DNA from: Prochlorococcus marinus str. MIT 9107
GTDB lineage: Bacteria; Cyanobacteriota; Cyanobacteriia; PCC-6307; Cyanobiaceae
Length of the DNA: 64,000 nt
Direction: 5' to 3'
Assembly: GCF_000759855.1 (NCBI RefSeq)
Contig: NZ_JNAI01000010.1
Span: forward strand, 124,001 to 188,000
Shown here: in pieces, positions 49,709 to 58,675 of the stretch
Layout of the letters: each line of letters begins with the position of its first letter
Numbering within the stretch: the first letter of the stretch is position 1
The notes under the pieces: model-generated
The model's database searches: none
Told to the model about the DNA's origin: nothing
What the model saw: only the letters and a program-made list of their open reading frames with translations
Program-made: the position numbers and the translations under genes

Positions 49709-50377
49709 ATGTTTTGTAGTGAATGTGGGAAAGAAATCAAAGATAATTCCAAATTCTGCAGTTTTTGTGGTACCAAGCAAACCTTAACTACTAATGATCA
49801 AAGTAAATCTAATTTAAAAAATGATTCTAAAAACTTAATTTATGATGGTTTTAAAAGAATAAAAGAATATCAAATACAAGAATTTAAAGATTTTAAAAAA
49901 GATGAGATTAAAAAAATAATTCTTAATGAAATTAATTTAACCTCTGCTGAAGAGGCAGAAAAATCTTATTTTTTAAAAAATATAATTCTCCAAAGATTTA
50001 TTAATAACGAATACGAAGGGAAAGAGGGGAAACTATATGAGGATTTAATTTTTAAAAACTTCTCAAAAGAAATGAAAAAATTAATCAAAAAGAAATTAAC
50101 AGGAAAAGATAAAGACCCCAGTACAATGGAAAAAGTTTTTGGATTTTTATTTGGAATATGGATTATTAACACCTTTCTTGCGAATCTTATCCTCGTTGGG
50201 TTTGGGAAAGAAGGTTGGTATATTCCTGGAATTTCAGACATAACTCCAGTAATTGTTATGGAAAAGTATATCTTTAGTGACAAAACAGAACTTAGATTAG
50301 GAACTCAAGCAGAAATATGGAGATTAAACAGGACGCAAAGAAGAATTAAAGAGGGCATCGATTATTTTCTTAAATAA
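49709..50377 (+). CDS. Zinc-ribbon protein of unknown function, 222 aa
   Basis: The N-terminus is a zinc-ribbon: C3, C6, C17 and C20 in MFCSECGKEI and KFCSFCGTKQ. A Lys/Asn-rich charged central region (25-135) follows, then a hydrophobic segment FLFGIWIINTFLANLILVGF (about 144-163) that is probably membrane-inserted, and a short C-terminal domain rich in Arg and Glu. I know no function. It sits between the tRNA remnants, 50 bases after the AlpA-like gene, so it is the likely surviving cargo of the element. Confidence 0.75.
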   Translation: MFCSECGKEIKDNSKFCSFCGTKQTLTTNDQSKSNLKNDSKNLIYDGFKRIKEYQIQEFKDFKKDEIKKIILNEINLTSAEEAEKSYFLKNIILQRFINNEYEGKEGKLYEDLIFKNFSKEMKKLIKKKLTGKDKDPSTMEKVFGFLFGIWIINTFLANLILVGFGKEGWYIPGISDITPVIVMEKYIFSDKTELRLGTQAEIWRLNRTQRRIKEGIDYFLK

Positions 50378-50450
50378 TTTACCCATTTTAAAAACCCCAA
50401 GTATCATGACATCGCATGAAGTTACTTGAAGTCTCTTGGCGTTTATTAAA

Positions 50451-50471
50451 CTCCCCGGGCGGTTTTCGAAC
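50451..50471 (-). repeat. Decayed tRNA-Asn 3'-end remnant (proximal copy)
   Basis: CTCCCCGGGCGG, two changed bases, then TTCGAAC on the + strand is the acceptor 3' strand and T-loop region of tRNA-Asn (19 of 21 bases equal to 50677-50697). A GTCTCTTG at 50431 also matches the tRNA's downstream flank (50645) but with 12 fewer bases between. This copy is better preserved than the distal one and may mark a second, younger integration. Confidence 0.8.
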
Positions 50472-50530
50472 AAGTCTCTAATGACTTGGTATGACTACTC
50501 TTGAACACCTATTTCGTTATATTTTGTGAA

Positions 50531-50552
50531 TTACACTAACTTTACACTAACT
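50531..50552. repeat. Perfect 11-bp tandem repeat near tRNA-Asn
   Basis: TTACACTAACT occurs at 50531-50541 and again at 50542-50552. It lies between the proximal remnant and the intact tRNA, where arm-type sites of an integrase would be expected. Confidence 0.65.
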
Positions 50553-50630
50553 ATTTTTAAAAACTGATGGTTATTATTGGAATGTACTGAATATCTTGTT
50601 TCCTTCTAAACCTAGTAATAGTCACAAAAA

Positions 50631-50651
50631 AAGAGACTTATGAGGTCTCTT
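50631..50651 (-). terminator. Rho-independent terminator of tRNA-Asn
   Basis: Minus-strand stem AAGAGAC/GTCTCTT with a 7-base loop, followed by a run of T (complement of A at 50626-50632), begins 26 bases past the tRNA 3' end. It is one of very few clear terminators in the window. Confidence 0.8.
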
Positions 50652-50676
50652 GATTGTTTTTAAATTTGTTAAGGAA

Positions 50677-50748
<72 letters not shown>

Positions 50749-50797
50749 TCATTTTACGAATTTAACTCTTCAAAGTACCTTATGACAAGTAAAAGTG

Positions 50798-51472
50798 TCA
50801 ATTATATTGAAATTTTGATGGTTCTTGCCAGCCAGATAAAACACCATTTTTCAACTCTGCTACTGCATCAGCGTAAGTTAATTCTTCATAACGGTGTGTA
50901 ATCCATAAAGCAGATAGAGGTTTTTTATAGTCACTTGTAAGATTTTTAATAGTTTTCAAAACTTTCAATTGACTAGTTGGATCAAGTAAGGCTGTAGGCT
51001 CATCCAAAAGAATAAAATTTTTATTACTAATAAGAGCGCATGCAATAGTTAAGCGTTGTTTTTGGCCTCCACTTAAAGTGTGAACTGGCCTTTTTTCAAA
51101 ACCATTGAGTCCCACCAGATCGAGAACATATTCAATCTTTTTCCTAATTTGATAATCACTTATATTCTGATTAATATTAAGCAAAAGTTCACTCCTGCAA
51201 TTGGGCATCAATATCTGATGGTCAGGATTTTGAAATACCATACCAATATTAGCCTTACAATTAACTATTCCATTTTTGGGTTTAATTATTCCATTTATTA
51301 ATTTTAAAAGAGTACTTTTTCCGCTTCCATTTTTACCGACGATCATCCAAAATCCAGTTTTTTTTATTGAGAGATTACATTTAAAAATTAAATTTTCTTT
51401 TTTTTCATGATATGAAAAAGAGACATCTTTAAAATATATATGAGGTATTTGATTTTCAAAAGAATTTATCAT
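50798..51472 (-). CDS. Energy-coupling-factor-type ABC transporter ATPase
   Basis: An ABC ATPase of 224 residues. Walker A GKNGSGKST is near 46-54, the Q-loop is GMVFQNPDHQ, the signature LSGGQKQR, Walker B FILLDEPTALLD and the switch WITHRYEE. The FQNPDHQ motif is typical of CbiO/EcfA importers for vitamins or metals. No membrane (T) or substrate (S) component is adjacent, so the substrate is unknown. UPF0367 precedes it by 8 bases. Confidence 0.88.
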   Translation of the reverse strand: MINSFENQIPHIYFKDVSFSYHEKKENLIFKCNLSIKKTGFWMIVGKNGSGKSTLLKLINGIIKPKNGIVNCKANIGMVFQNPDHQILMPNCRSELLLNINQNISDYQIRKKIEYVLDLVGLNGFEKRPVHTLSGGQKQRLTIACALISNKNFILLDEPTALLDPTSQLKVLKTIKNLTSDYKKPLSALWITHRYEELTYADAVAELKNGVLSGWQEPSKFQYN

Positions 51473-51480
51473 TAATTCTA

Positions 51481-51753
51481 TTAGTCTATATTTAGAGAAA
51501 ATCCTGGTCTTTTAGCTCCTCCTGCGACTGATGATTTTTCATATATCTGCACAGAAATAATTTCTTTAGCTCTGACAGCGATTAATTTATCTTGCACTTT
51601 GTCACACCTTAACTCAATCAAGTTTGAGGTCTCTACAGTTTCGTTCATAGAATTTTTTATTTCGTCATAAATTCTTTTAACATCCTCGAATTCTTTCTTC
51701 TGAATTGCAAGTGGAAAAGGTGAATATCTGAGACTTAATTCAAGTGAATACAT
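51481..51753 (-). CDS. UPF0367-family protein
   Basis: This 90-residue protein (from ATG 51753; a start at 51765 would add MIII) has the UPF0367 signature: MYSLELSLRYSPFPLAIQKK at the start and IYEKSSVAGGAKRPGFSL at the end. The family is confined largely to cyanobacteria and has no known function. It is followed by the ECF ATPase gene, and the two are probably one transcript. Confidence 0.88.
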   Translation of the reverse strand: MYSLELSLRYSPFPLAIQKKEFEDVKRIYDEIKNSMNETVETSNLIELRCDKVQDKLIAVRAKEIISVQIYEKSSVAGGAKRPGFSLNID

Positions 51754-51906
51754 AATAATTATCAAAAACTCTATCTATAATAATAAATAATCTTCTTCAG
51801 AAAGTTATTTTAAATTAAATTCTTTTGAGAAAATTATATAAAAGATCTTCAAATACAATTATCATGTAAATAATAGATTTAATTTTGCAATTCAAATATT
51901 CATTTC

Positions 51907-52875
51907 ATGGAAATAGCAAATGATATCACTTCTCTGGTTGGAAATACACCATTAGTTAAATTAAATCGAATCAGAAAGTACTTTAATTGTTATCCAGAAA
52001 TAATAGCCAAGCTTGAAAGTTTTAATCCATCTGCCTCTGTTAAAGATCGAATTGCTTTTTCAATGTTATGTAAAGCTGAAGAGGAAGGATTGATAACGCC
52101 AAATAAAACAACATTAATTGAAGCAACAAGTGGAAATACTGGCATCGCATTAGCAATGGTTGCTGCCGCAAAAGGCTATAAATTGATATTAACTATGCCA
52201 GATACTATGAGTATTGAAAGAAGGGCAATGTTGAGAGCATATGGAGCTGAATTACAACTTACACCAGGAAAAGAAGGAATGAAAGGAGCCTTAGATTTAG
52301 CTAATGAGTTGTCTTTAAGCATTGCCAATAGCTATCAATTCAATCAATTTGAAAATTTTGCTAATCCCGATATTCATGAAAGAACAACTGCAAAAGAAAT
52401 ATGGGACCAATCTAATAATAATTTAGATGGACTAGTTACAGGAGTAGGCACAGGAGGAACAATTACTGGTTGCGCACGTTTTTTAAAAAAAGTTAATCCA
52501 AGTTGCAAAATTTATGCTGTAGAGCCCAAAAAAAGTGCTGTTATTTCTGGTGAAACCGCAGGATCTCATTCAATTCAAGGAATAGGAGCAGGTTTCGTAC
52601 CTAAAGTATTGAATACTAATTTAATAGATGAAATTATAAAAATAAATGACGATGAAGCATTTCATTATGGGCGTTTATTAGCTCGATTGGAAGGTCTTTT
52701 ATCGGGCATAAGCAGCGGTGCAGCTCTAGCAGCAACTATAAAAATCGGCAAAAGGAAGGAACTAATGAATAAAAGATTAATAGTAATTCTCCCAAGTTTT
52801 GGTGAAAGATATTTATCAACAGCAATGTTTGAATCGAATACTTCAATTCAAGCCAGAAAAGATGGTTATCTTTAA
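51907..52875 (+). CDS. cysK: Cysteine synthase (O-acetylserine sulfhydrylase)
   Basis: CysK makes cysteine from O-acetylserine and sulfide. The PLP lysine is K46 in SASVKDRIA, GNTPLVKLNRI opens the protein at 12-22, EATSGNTGIALAM binds substrate, and GTGGTITGC binds PLP phosphate. 322 residues. cysK and cysM types are not separated here. The J-domain gene follows 14 bases on. Confidence 0.96.
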   Translation: MEIANDITSLVGNTPLVKLNRIRKYFNCYPEIIAKLESFNPSASVKDRIAFSMLCKAEEEGLITPNKTTLIEATSGNTGIALAMVAAAKGYKLILTMPDTMSIERRAMLRAYGAELQLTPGKEGMKGALDLANELSLSIANSYQFNQFENFANPDIHERTTAKEIWDQSNNNLDGLVTGVGTGGTITGCARFLKKVNPSCKIYAVEPKKSAVISGETAGSHSIQGIGAGFVPKVLNTNLIDEIIKINDDEAFHYGRLLARLEGLLSGISSGAALAATIKIGKRKELMNKRLIVILPSFGERYLSTAMFESNTSIQARKDGYL

Positions 52876-52889
52876 TCCCCGTTTTAAAA

Positions 52890-53567
52890 ATGAAAAAAAA
52901 TTTTTATGACGAATTAGGTATCGAAAAAAATGCAACCAAGAATGAAATTAAATCTTCATACCGTTCTTTAGTAAAGAAACATCATCCTGATAAAGGGGGG
53001 CAAAAAGAACGATTTCTTGCAATACAAAATGCCTGGGAGACTCTCAACGACCCAATAAAAAAAGAAAAATATGATAGAGAAATTTTCTCATCAAATACCT
53101 TACTTGATTCATTAAATGAAAATTGGGAAGAGAAATTTAATTCAAAAAAATATAATTCGTCAATTAAAGACAAAGAGGTTGAGGCATGGATTAAAGAGAT
53201 TTACAATCCTATCAATAGATTAATTAGCCAAATAATTAAACCTTTGAATAATGAAATAAAAGAACTATCTGCGGATCCTTATGATGATCAATTAATGGAA
53301 AATTTTTGCAGTTACATAAATATTTCACAAAAGAAAATAGAAAAAGTTGATAAAATTTATAATAAAAAAATAGTACCTAAATCTATTTCAGCCTTAGGTT
53401 TGAATCTTTATCATTGTTTTTCGCAAGTTAAAGATGCACTTTTAGAGTTTGATAGATATACACAAGGATACGTAGATGATTACTTATTTGATGGCAAAGA
53501 AATGATTAAAGAAGCAAAAAGGATTCAATCAAAGATGGCTTTAGAGACAAAAAATAAAAATTTTTAG
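52890..53567 (+). CDS. J-domain (DnaJ-like) protein
   Basis: The first 65 residues are a J-domain with HPD at 32-34 and the YDELGIEKNATKNEIKSSYR opening. The remaining 160 residues are helical and charged, with no zinc fingers and no DnaJ C-terminal substrate domains, so this is a type III J-protein that would recruit DnaK to a specific client. The client is unknown. Converges on ndhO (9 bases). Confidence 0.88.
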   Translation: MKKNFYDELGIEKNATKNEIKSSYRSLVKKHHPDKGGQKERFLAIQNAWETLNDPIKKEKYDREIFSSNTLLDSLNENWEEKFNSKKYNSSIKDKEVEAWIKEIYNPINRLISQIIKPLNNEIKELSADPYDDQLMENFCSYINISQKKIEKVDKIYNKKIVPKSISALGLNLYHCFSQVKDALLEFDRYTQGYVDDYLFDGKEMIKEAKRIQSKMALETKNKNF

Positions 53568-53576
53568 ATTTAAATT

Positions 53577-53813
53577 TTATTGAATATATTCTTTAAGTTG
53601 ATCTAATTTGAACCAAACATCTGGAACAGGTCTGCGCCATCTAACCTGAGCATATTCCTCTTTGACTGCAAGAATCTCTCCAGGACCTTCAAAAACATAA
53701 CTAGGTAAATCATCATCACTTGCAAGAGCCTCAATACTTTTTATATAAATTGCTCTATCCACACAAACTAAGCTTCCTTTCTTGAGAGTTTTCTTTGGAA
53801 TAGAATCTGTCAT
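53577..53813 (-). CDS. ndhO: NDH-1 subunit O
   Basis: NdhO is a small cyanobacterial/plastid subunit near the interconnecting region of NDH-1. Its 78 residues contain the family motifs KKGSLVCVDR (11-20), YVFEGPGEILAVKEEYAQVR (39-58) and RRPVPDVWFKLDQLKEY. Start ATG at 53813. The gene stands alone, convergent with the J-protein gene. Confidence 0.95.
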   Translation of the reverse strand: MTDSIPKKTLKKGSLVCVDRAIYIKSIEALASDDDLPSYVFEGPGEILAVKEEYAQVRWRRPVPDVWFKLDQLKEYIQ

Positions 53814-53943
53814 AATAAAGTCTCAGAAGTTAATTGCAATTTATTATACAAAAACTTGATTGATAAATATTTAAAAAAATTGATTACGGAATAATAATTA
53901 CAAACGTCCTAAAAATTTAATAGTCTTAAGTGATTAATATATT

Positions 53944-54876
53944 ATGAATATGCGACTTCTCCTACTTGGCTGTACTGGATTTGTTGGTAAAGAATTAGTG
54001 CCAACATTAATAAATGAAAACCACGAAATATACATAGTAAGCAGAAAATCCATAAATAAATTAAAGCTTGAGTTAGATTTCAATAAATTTAAATTTCTTC
54101 AAATAGATTTATCAAAAGAACAAAACTGGAATAACGAAAATCTTATAAATATTTTAAGAGAGACAGATGGAATTATAAACTTAATGGGAGAACCCATAGC
54201 AGAAAAAAAATGGACTTCTTCACAAAAACTGGAGATTCAAAATAGTAGAATTAACACAACAAAATTCATGATAAAGACTCTTAAAAATTTCAAAATTAAC
54301 CCAAAAGTTATTATAAATGGATCAGCAATAGGTTATTACGGAACAAGTTTGTCAGATGAATTCACAGAAAATAGTATTGGAGGAAAAGACTTTCTAGCTA
54401 ATCTTTGCAAACAATGGGAAGCAGTCGCTACTGAAAAACCATTTTTCTCAAGATTAGCTATTTTTAGAATTGGAATTGTGTTGGAGGCTGATGGAGGAGC
54501 ATTAGGAAAAATGCTTCCTGTTTTTAAAATTGGACTAGGTGGCCCAATTGGAGATGGTATGCAATGGATGAGTTGGATTCATAGAAGTGATTTATGTGCC
54601 TTAATAACTAACGCATTAGTTGATAAAAAGTATTCAGGAGTATTTAACGCTGTCGCACCAAATCCAGTATTGATGAAGGATTTTTCTCAGACCTTAGGTA
54701 AATGCCTAAATCGACCTAATTTACTACCAGTCCCAGGAGCAGTCCTGAAAATATTGTTAGGAGATGGAGCAAAAGTTGTATTAGAGGGACAAAAAGTAAC
54801 AAGCAGCAAACTGAAAAATTTTAATTTTAAATATCCTCTTCTTGAGAAAGCCATTTACGCCTCCACCAAGAATTAA
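53944..54876 (+). CDS. TIGR01777-family NAD(P)-dependent epimerase-like protein
   Basis: A 310-residue short-chain-dehydrogenase-like protein: Rossmann loop GCTGFVGKELV at 9-19, NLMGEPIAEKKW, the SAIGYYG motif with Tyr, and the C-terminal DUF1731-like region NLLPVPGAVLKILLGDGAK. This is the TIGR01777 (SulA/YfcH) group. In plastids its relative is linked to envelope division or epimerase roles; here function is unknown. Its 3' end overlaps the convergent two-helix membrane gene by about 50 bases. Confidence 0.85.
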   Translation: MNMRLLLLGCTGFVGKELVPTLINENHEIYIVSRKSINKLKLELDFNKFKFLQIDLSKEQNWNNENLINILRETDGIINLMGEPIAEKKWTSSQKLEIQNSRINTTKFMIKTLKNFKINPKVIINGSAIGYYGTSLSDEFTENSIGGKDFLANLCKQWEAVATEKPFFSRLAIFRIGIVLEADGGALGKMLPVFKIGLGGPIGDGMQWMSWIHRSDLCALITNALVDKKYSGVFNAVAPNPVLMKDFSQTLGKCLNRPNLLPVPGAVLKILLGDGAKVVLEGQKVTSSKLKNFNFKYPLLEKAIYASTKN

Positions 54877-55108
54877 TGCCGTTTACTAGAGCACCAAGAA
54901 TTAGAACAGTTATTAATGGAACTACCAGAGGATTCCAAACACTCTGAATAAAATCAATAAAAATAAATATTCCGTTTAATTGCATAATTATTGCAAAAAC
55001 AAAAAATATTGCCAAAAAAATTACTGTAAATAAGTTTATTAGCAACAAATTATCCATAATTTGTTTTAAGTTATTTTGATTATTTTCCTTAGTCATTTTT
55101 GATGACAA
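54827..55108 (-). CDS. Two-helix membrane protein of unknown function
   Basis: 93 residues with two hydrophobic helices (LLINLFTVIFLAIFFVFAII and VPLITVLILGALVNG) and a basic C-terminal WWRRKWL. A start at 55096 (MTKEN) is also possible and would shorten the 20-base overlap with the gene upstream. It overlaps the epimerase gene by 50 bases tail to tail. I do not recognise a named family. Confidence 0.7.
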   Translation of the reverse strand: MSSKMTKENNQNNLKQIMDNLLLINLFTVIFLAIFFVFAIIMQLNGIFIFIDFIQSVWNPLVVPLITVLILGALVNGINSWWRRKWLSQEEDI

Positions 55109-56291
55109 AATTTACATCATCAACCATTTTAATACAAGCTTTGCTAGCACCTAGTCTTTTTTTAGCATTTTCGCTACATGAAACCAAAAACTTTTTATTA
55201 AGACTAATTAGATATATTACCTTTATGATCAGGTTTATTGTCTGGTTGATTTGATCATTCTTGTTTTTATAATTACTTGCACAAAAAACATATTTACCAA
55301 GCAATCTTCTTTGCGCCTCTGCAAAAGACTTTGTAAACTGTGGACCTTTCCCTTCAATCTGAATAACTGGTTTTCCTAATCCAATCGCTTGCTCTGCTGC
55401 TGTACCTGCCATACTTATACAGCATCTACTTTTCAATAATATTTCATCAAAACTATTCCAATATACATTAACCTTTAAAGATTTATATTGAAATTTCAAT
55501 AGATTCTTTTCATTTATTTTTTCTAAGAATATCCATTTTCTATTTTTGAATATCTCCCTAATTTTCGATGACGATAGAGCATTAACTATTGCAAAATTAA
55601 ATCCAACTTTTTGAAAATAACTCAAATTTGACAGACCCTCTAACACTTCCAAAATTAATACAAAATTATCTAAAATCTCAGGAAATCTACTTCCTGGAAA
55701 TAGTCCAATACTAAAATCAGATTTATTTAATTCTTTATATCTAAAAAGAAACTTATCCATAAATGGGTTGCCCAAAAAAGATACTTTCTTTTTTAATTGC
55801 AAAGTTAAATCATTAGCCGTAAGACAATCTCTTGTATATATTTTTTTTGCCTTTTTTGAAAGCAAAAAAAATTTAGAGGGCCATGGTAATTTTAACTTCC
55901 CTTCATAATGACTAGAATAAGCAACCAGATATGTAAAAAAATCTTTATTACATATCCATGCAAAAAATATTGGAACAATGTCACCAACAATAAAAAAATA
56001 ATTATATTTTTTTCTTATTTTGTAAGTTAAAAATAATCTTTTTAGGAGATAAATTATTTCTCCTCCAAATATCTCAATTAATCTTCCCTTAAAAGAATTA
56101 TACCCAATACCCCCAGTGCTGAATTCACGTGTTTTTCCTATAATTTTGATTTTTGCTTTTTGATAATGGATTCCTTTACCAACGATCGGCAAAGCATCTA
56201 CAGAGTAACCACTATTTTCCAATTTGTTAGCTATTAGGCTGCCAGATAGATCTTCTCCATGGCCATTACTAAGTAATAAAATTCTGGGCAA
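55089..56291 (-). CDS. Lipid-A-disaccharide-synthase-like glycosyltransferase (TIGR03492)
   Basis: This 400-residue protein resembles TIGR03492, a cyanobacterial and plant family related to LpxB/MurG: the opening ILLLSNGHGEDLSGSLIANK (4-23), GLFPGSRFPEI and the GTAAEQAIGLGKPVIQIEGK stretch near 300. The sugar and acceptor are unknown. The start is TTG at 56291, one base after the TPR gene stop, so the two are coupled. No lpx genes adjoin. Confidence 0.82.
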   Translation of the reverse strand: MPRILLLSNGHGEDLSGSLIANKLENSGYSVDALPIVGKGIHYQKAKIKIIGKTREFSTGGIGYNSFKGRLIEIFGGEIIYLLKRLFLTYKIRKKYNYFFIVGDIVPIFFAWICNKDFFTYLVAYSSHYEGKLKLPWPSKFFLLSKKAKKIYTRDCLTANDLTLQLKKKVSFLGNPFMDKFLFRYKELNKSDFSIGLFPGSRFPEILDNFVLILEVLEGLSNLSYFQKVGFNFAIVNALSSSKIREIFKNRKWIFLEKINEKNLLKFQYKSLKVNVYWNSFDEILLKSRCCISMAGTAAEQAIGLGKPVIQIEGKGPQFTKSFAEAQRRLLGKYVFCASNYKNKNDQINQTINLIIKVIYLISLNKKFLVSCSENAKKRLGASKACIKMVDDVNFVIKND

Positions 56292-56292
56292 T

Positions 56293-56721
56293 TTAAAATT
56301 CCAACCATTTTTTGACTTTTGTTAATTCAGGCCAGTCTGGATATCTACTAAGTCCATCTTCAACTGATTCTTTCAACTCACTTTTAACATCTGGCATCAT
56401 AATCGACATTTTTTTTATTAATTCAATATGATCTCTAACACCTTTGTTATTAGTAGCCAAAAGAGCTAGAGTCAAATTCATTCTTGCTTGTGGATCTTGC
56501 TGATTTAATCGAACAGCTTGTCTGGCAGCTGCCAAAGCTTCTTCATTATTTTTCAAGATTAGTTGAAGCCATGAGAGACATGTCCAAGCAGCAAAATGAT
56601 TTGGAATTTGCTGAATAATTTCTTGGAAATCTTGAACGATAGGGATTAAATCTTGCCCAGCTTTATACTTTGAAAGAGCTGCATTGAAATCCTCTTCAAT
56701 AAGATTAATTTGGTTATTCAT
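56293..56721 (-). CDS. TPR-like protein
   Basis: 142 residues with two to three tetratricopeptide-like units (AAWTCLSWLQLILKNNEEAL, then AAARQAVRLNQQDPQARMNL). Probably a protein-protein adaptor; the partner is unknown. It lies between the HesB-type gene (6 bases upstream) and the TIGR03492 gene (1 base). Confidence 0.83.
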   Translation of the reverse strand: MNNQINLIEEDFNAALSKYKAGQDLIPIVQDFQEIIQQIPNHFAAWTCLSWLQLILKNNEEALAAARQAVRLNQQDPQARMNLTLALLATNNKGVRDHIELIKKMSIMMPDVKSELKESVEDGLSRYPDWPELTKVKKWLEF

Positions 56722-56727
56722 TATTAT

Positions 56728-57120
56728 TTAAACTGCAAAGGAGCTTCCACATCCACAAGTTTGAGAAGCGTTAGGGTTTACAAAATTAAAGCCACCGCCT
56801 ATTAATTCCTTACTAAAATCTAATTGCATTCCATATATGTATAAGAGACTTTTAGGATCGCACACAACTTGAAAGCTTTGATCAGAATTCAATGAATAAT
56901 CATAAACTTTATCATCAGGATTTATTTCATCAATTCCTATAAAATCCATTGTATAACTCATCCCACTGCAACCTCCTGATCTTACACCAACCCTGAGTGC
57001 TTTCTTATCAATTTGACCCCTTAATAAATTTGAAATTTGCTCTATAGCATCATTAGTAATTAAGATACCTTTCCCATCATCAGAATTCTTAATTTCCTGT
57101 TTAATTTCTACATTTTCCAT
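56728..57120 (-). CDS. HesB/IscA/SufA-type Fe-S carrier
   Basis: An A-type Fe-S carrier of 130 residues. The three cysteines are in GVRSGGCSGMSY and the C-terminal CGCGSSF. It hands Fe-S clusters to apoproteins. I prefer ATG at 57120; a TTG at 57126 would add MF. The gene heads the minus-strand cluster with the TPR and TIGR03492 genes. Start is 96 bases from the divergent crtQ. Confidence 0.94.
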   Translation of the reverse strand: MENVEIKQEIKNSDDGKGILITNDAIEQISNLLRGQIDKKALRVGVRSGGCSGMSYTMDFIGIDEINPDDKVYDYSLNSDQSFQVVCDPKSLLYIYGMQLDFSKELIGGGFNFVNPNASQTCGCGSSFAV

Positions 57121-57199
57121 AAACAAAAACTTCCTTTATCTATAATATAAACTTAATTGATAGGATGCATAGAACAAACAAAATACAAACTTGATTTGT

Positions 57200-57205
57200 T
57201 ATAAT
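57200..57205 (+). promoter_or_regulatory. Candidate -10 element for crtQ
   Basis: TATAAT is 11 bases before the GTG start. If used, the mRNA would begin only about 5 bases before the start codon, giving a near-leaderless message. Confidence 0.45.
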
Positions 57206-57216
57206 TTTAAGAAAAA

Positions 57217-58671
57217 GTGAAAATTGCAATAGTTGGTTCTGGATTAGCTGGTCTTACAGCAGCTGTCAATTTAGTTGATGAAGGTCACGAGGTAGATATT
57301 TACGAGAGCAGGTCATTTTGGGGAGGTAAAGTAGGAAGTTGGGAAGATAAGGATGGCAATCACATAGAAATGGGATTACATGTATTTTTCTATAATTATG
57401 CAAATTTATTTAAATTAATGAAAAAAGTGGGAGCTTTGGATCATTTACTCCCGAAAGATCATACTCATTTGTTCATAAATAATGGTGGCAATTTAAAATC
57501 TTTAGATTTCAGATTTCCCTTAGGTGCTCCCTTTAATGGACTAAAAGCATTTTTTACAACTCAACAACTTACTTGGGAAGACAAGTTCAGAAATGCTCTC
57601 GCTCTCGGTACAAGTCCAATACTTAGAGGATTGATAGATTATGAAGGCGCAATGAAAATAATTCGAGATCTTGATAGAATTAGTTTTAAAAAATGGTTTT
57701 TAAATCATGGTGGAAGTGAAAAAAGTTTAGAAAGAATGTGGGATCCTATCGCATATGCTTTGGGTTTTATCAATTGCAAAGATATTTCAGCAAGATGTAT
57801 GTTAACTATCTTCATGATGTTTGCTTCAAAAACAGAAGCCTCAAAGCTTAATCTTTTAAAAGGTTCTCCTCATAAGTGGTTAACACGACCTATTGTCGAT
57901 TACATAACAAACAAAGGGGGTAAAATCCATCTAAACCATAAAGTAGAAGAAATTGTTTATGAAAAAGAATCTTCCTCTTATACAGTTAATCAGTTAAAAA
58001 TATCTTCTCCTGAAGGAGTGAAAGCAGTGTTTGCAGATAAATTCTTAGCTGCCTGTGATGTTCCTGGAATAAAAAAAATAATTCCAAAAGAATGGTATCA
58101 ATTTAAAGAATTTGAAGGTTTAAAAAAACTAAGAGCAGTAGCAGTTGCCACAATCCAATTAAGATACGACGGTTGGGTTACCGAGCTACAAAAAGATAAC
58201 ACTGGAAACTCGCCCACTGGACTCGATAACCTTCTATATTCTGCCGATGCTTCTTTCAGTTGTTTTGCTGATTTAGCACTAGCAAGTCCAGCAGATTACA
58301 GAAAAAAAGATATGGGATCATTACTACAATGTGTTCTTACTCCTGGTGATAGATGGATGGGTAGATCTAAAGAGATTATCACAAAAGAAATAGATAAAGA
58401 AGTTCGTCGACTATTTCCATCTTCAGAAAACCTCAAATTGCTTTGGAGTAACATAGTGCAAATTCCTCAATCCCTTTATAGAGAATCTCCAGGTATGGAA
58501 CCATTTAGACCAGATCAAAAAACATCTATTTCTAATTTCTTTATGGCTGGTAGTTATACAAAACAAGATTATATAGACTCTATGGAAGGAGCTACAATGA
58601 GTGGTCATTTAGCTGCAGCAGCAATTTTAGAGAAGAAAGCCGAATTAGCAAAAAATCTTGCAGTAAGTTAA
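57217..58671 (+). CDS. crtQ: Zeta-carotene desaturase (plant-type)
   Basis: CrtQ (Zds) desaturates zeta-carotene to (pro)lycopene. GSGLAG is at 7-12, followed by [14 protein letters not shown]; the C-terminal [20 protein letters not shown] is the paired signature of CrtP/CrtQ. 484 residues. The start is GTG at 57217. With crtP, crtB and the Z-ISO candidate, the phytoene-to-lycopene route is nearly complete here. A START-like gene follows 4 bases on. Confidence 0.97.
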   Translation: MKIAIVGSGLAGLTAAVNLVDEGHEVDIYESRSFWGGKVGSWEDKDGNHIEMGLHVFFYNYANLFKLMKKVGALDHLLPKDHTHLFINNGGNLKSLDFRFPLGAPFNGLKAFFTTQQLTWEDKFRNALALGTSPILRGLIDYEGAMKIIRDLDRISFKKWFLNHGGSEKSLERMWDPIAYALGFINCKDISARCMLTIFMMFASKTEASKLNLLKGSPHKWLTRPIVDYITNKGGKIHLNHKVEEIVYEKESSSYTVNQLKISSPEGVKAVFADKFLAACDVPGIKKIIPKEWYQFKEFEGLKKLRAVAVATIQLRYDGWVTELQKDNTGNSPTGLDNLLYSADASFSCFADLALASPADYRKKDMGSLLQCVLTPGDRWMGRSKEIITKEIDKEVRRLFPSSENLKLLWSNIVQIPQSLYRESPGMEPFRPDQKTSISNFFMAGSYTKQDYIDSMEGATMSGHLAAAAILEKKAELAKNLAVS

Positions 58672-58675
58672 AAAA

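Larger units (their letters stand above)
50378..50676. other. Non-coding stretch holding the second tRNA remnant and an 11-bp tandem repeat
   Basis: 299 bases without a gene. They contain the proximal tRNA remnant (50451-50471), two tandem 11-mers (50531-50552) and the terminator of the intact tRNA-Asn. No integrase fragment longer than chance is readable in any frame. Confidence 0.7.

Noticed and set aside
48097-50676. CRISPR array in the repeat-bearing accessory stretch
   Set aside because: The repeats are 11-15 bp, two or three copies, without regular spacers and with no cas genes.
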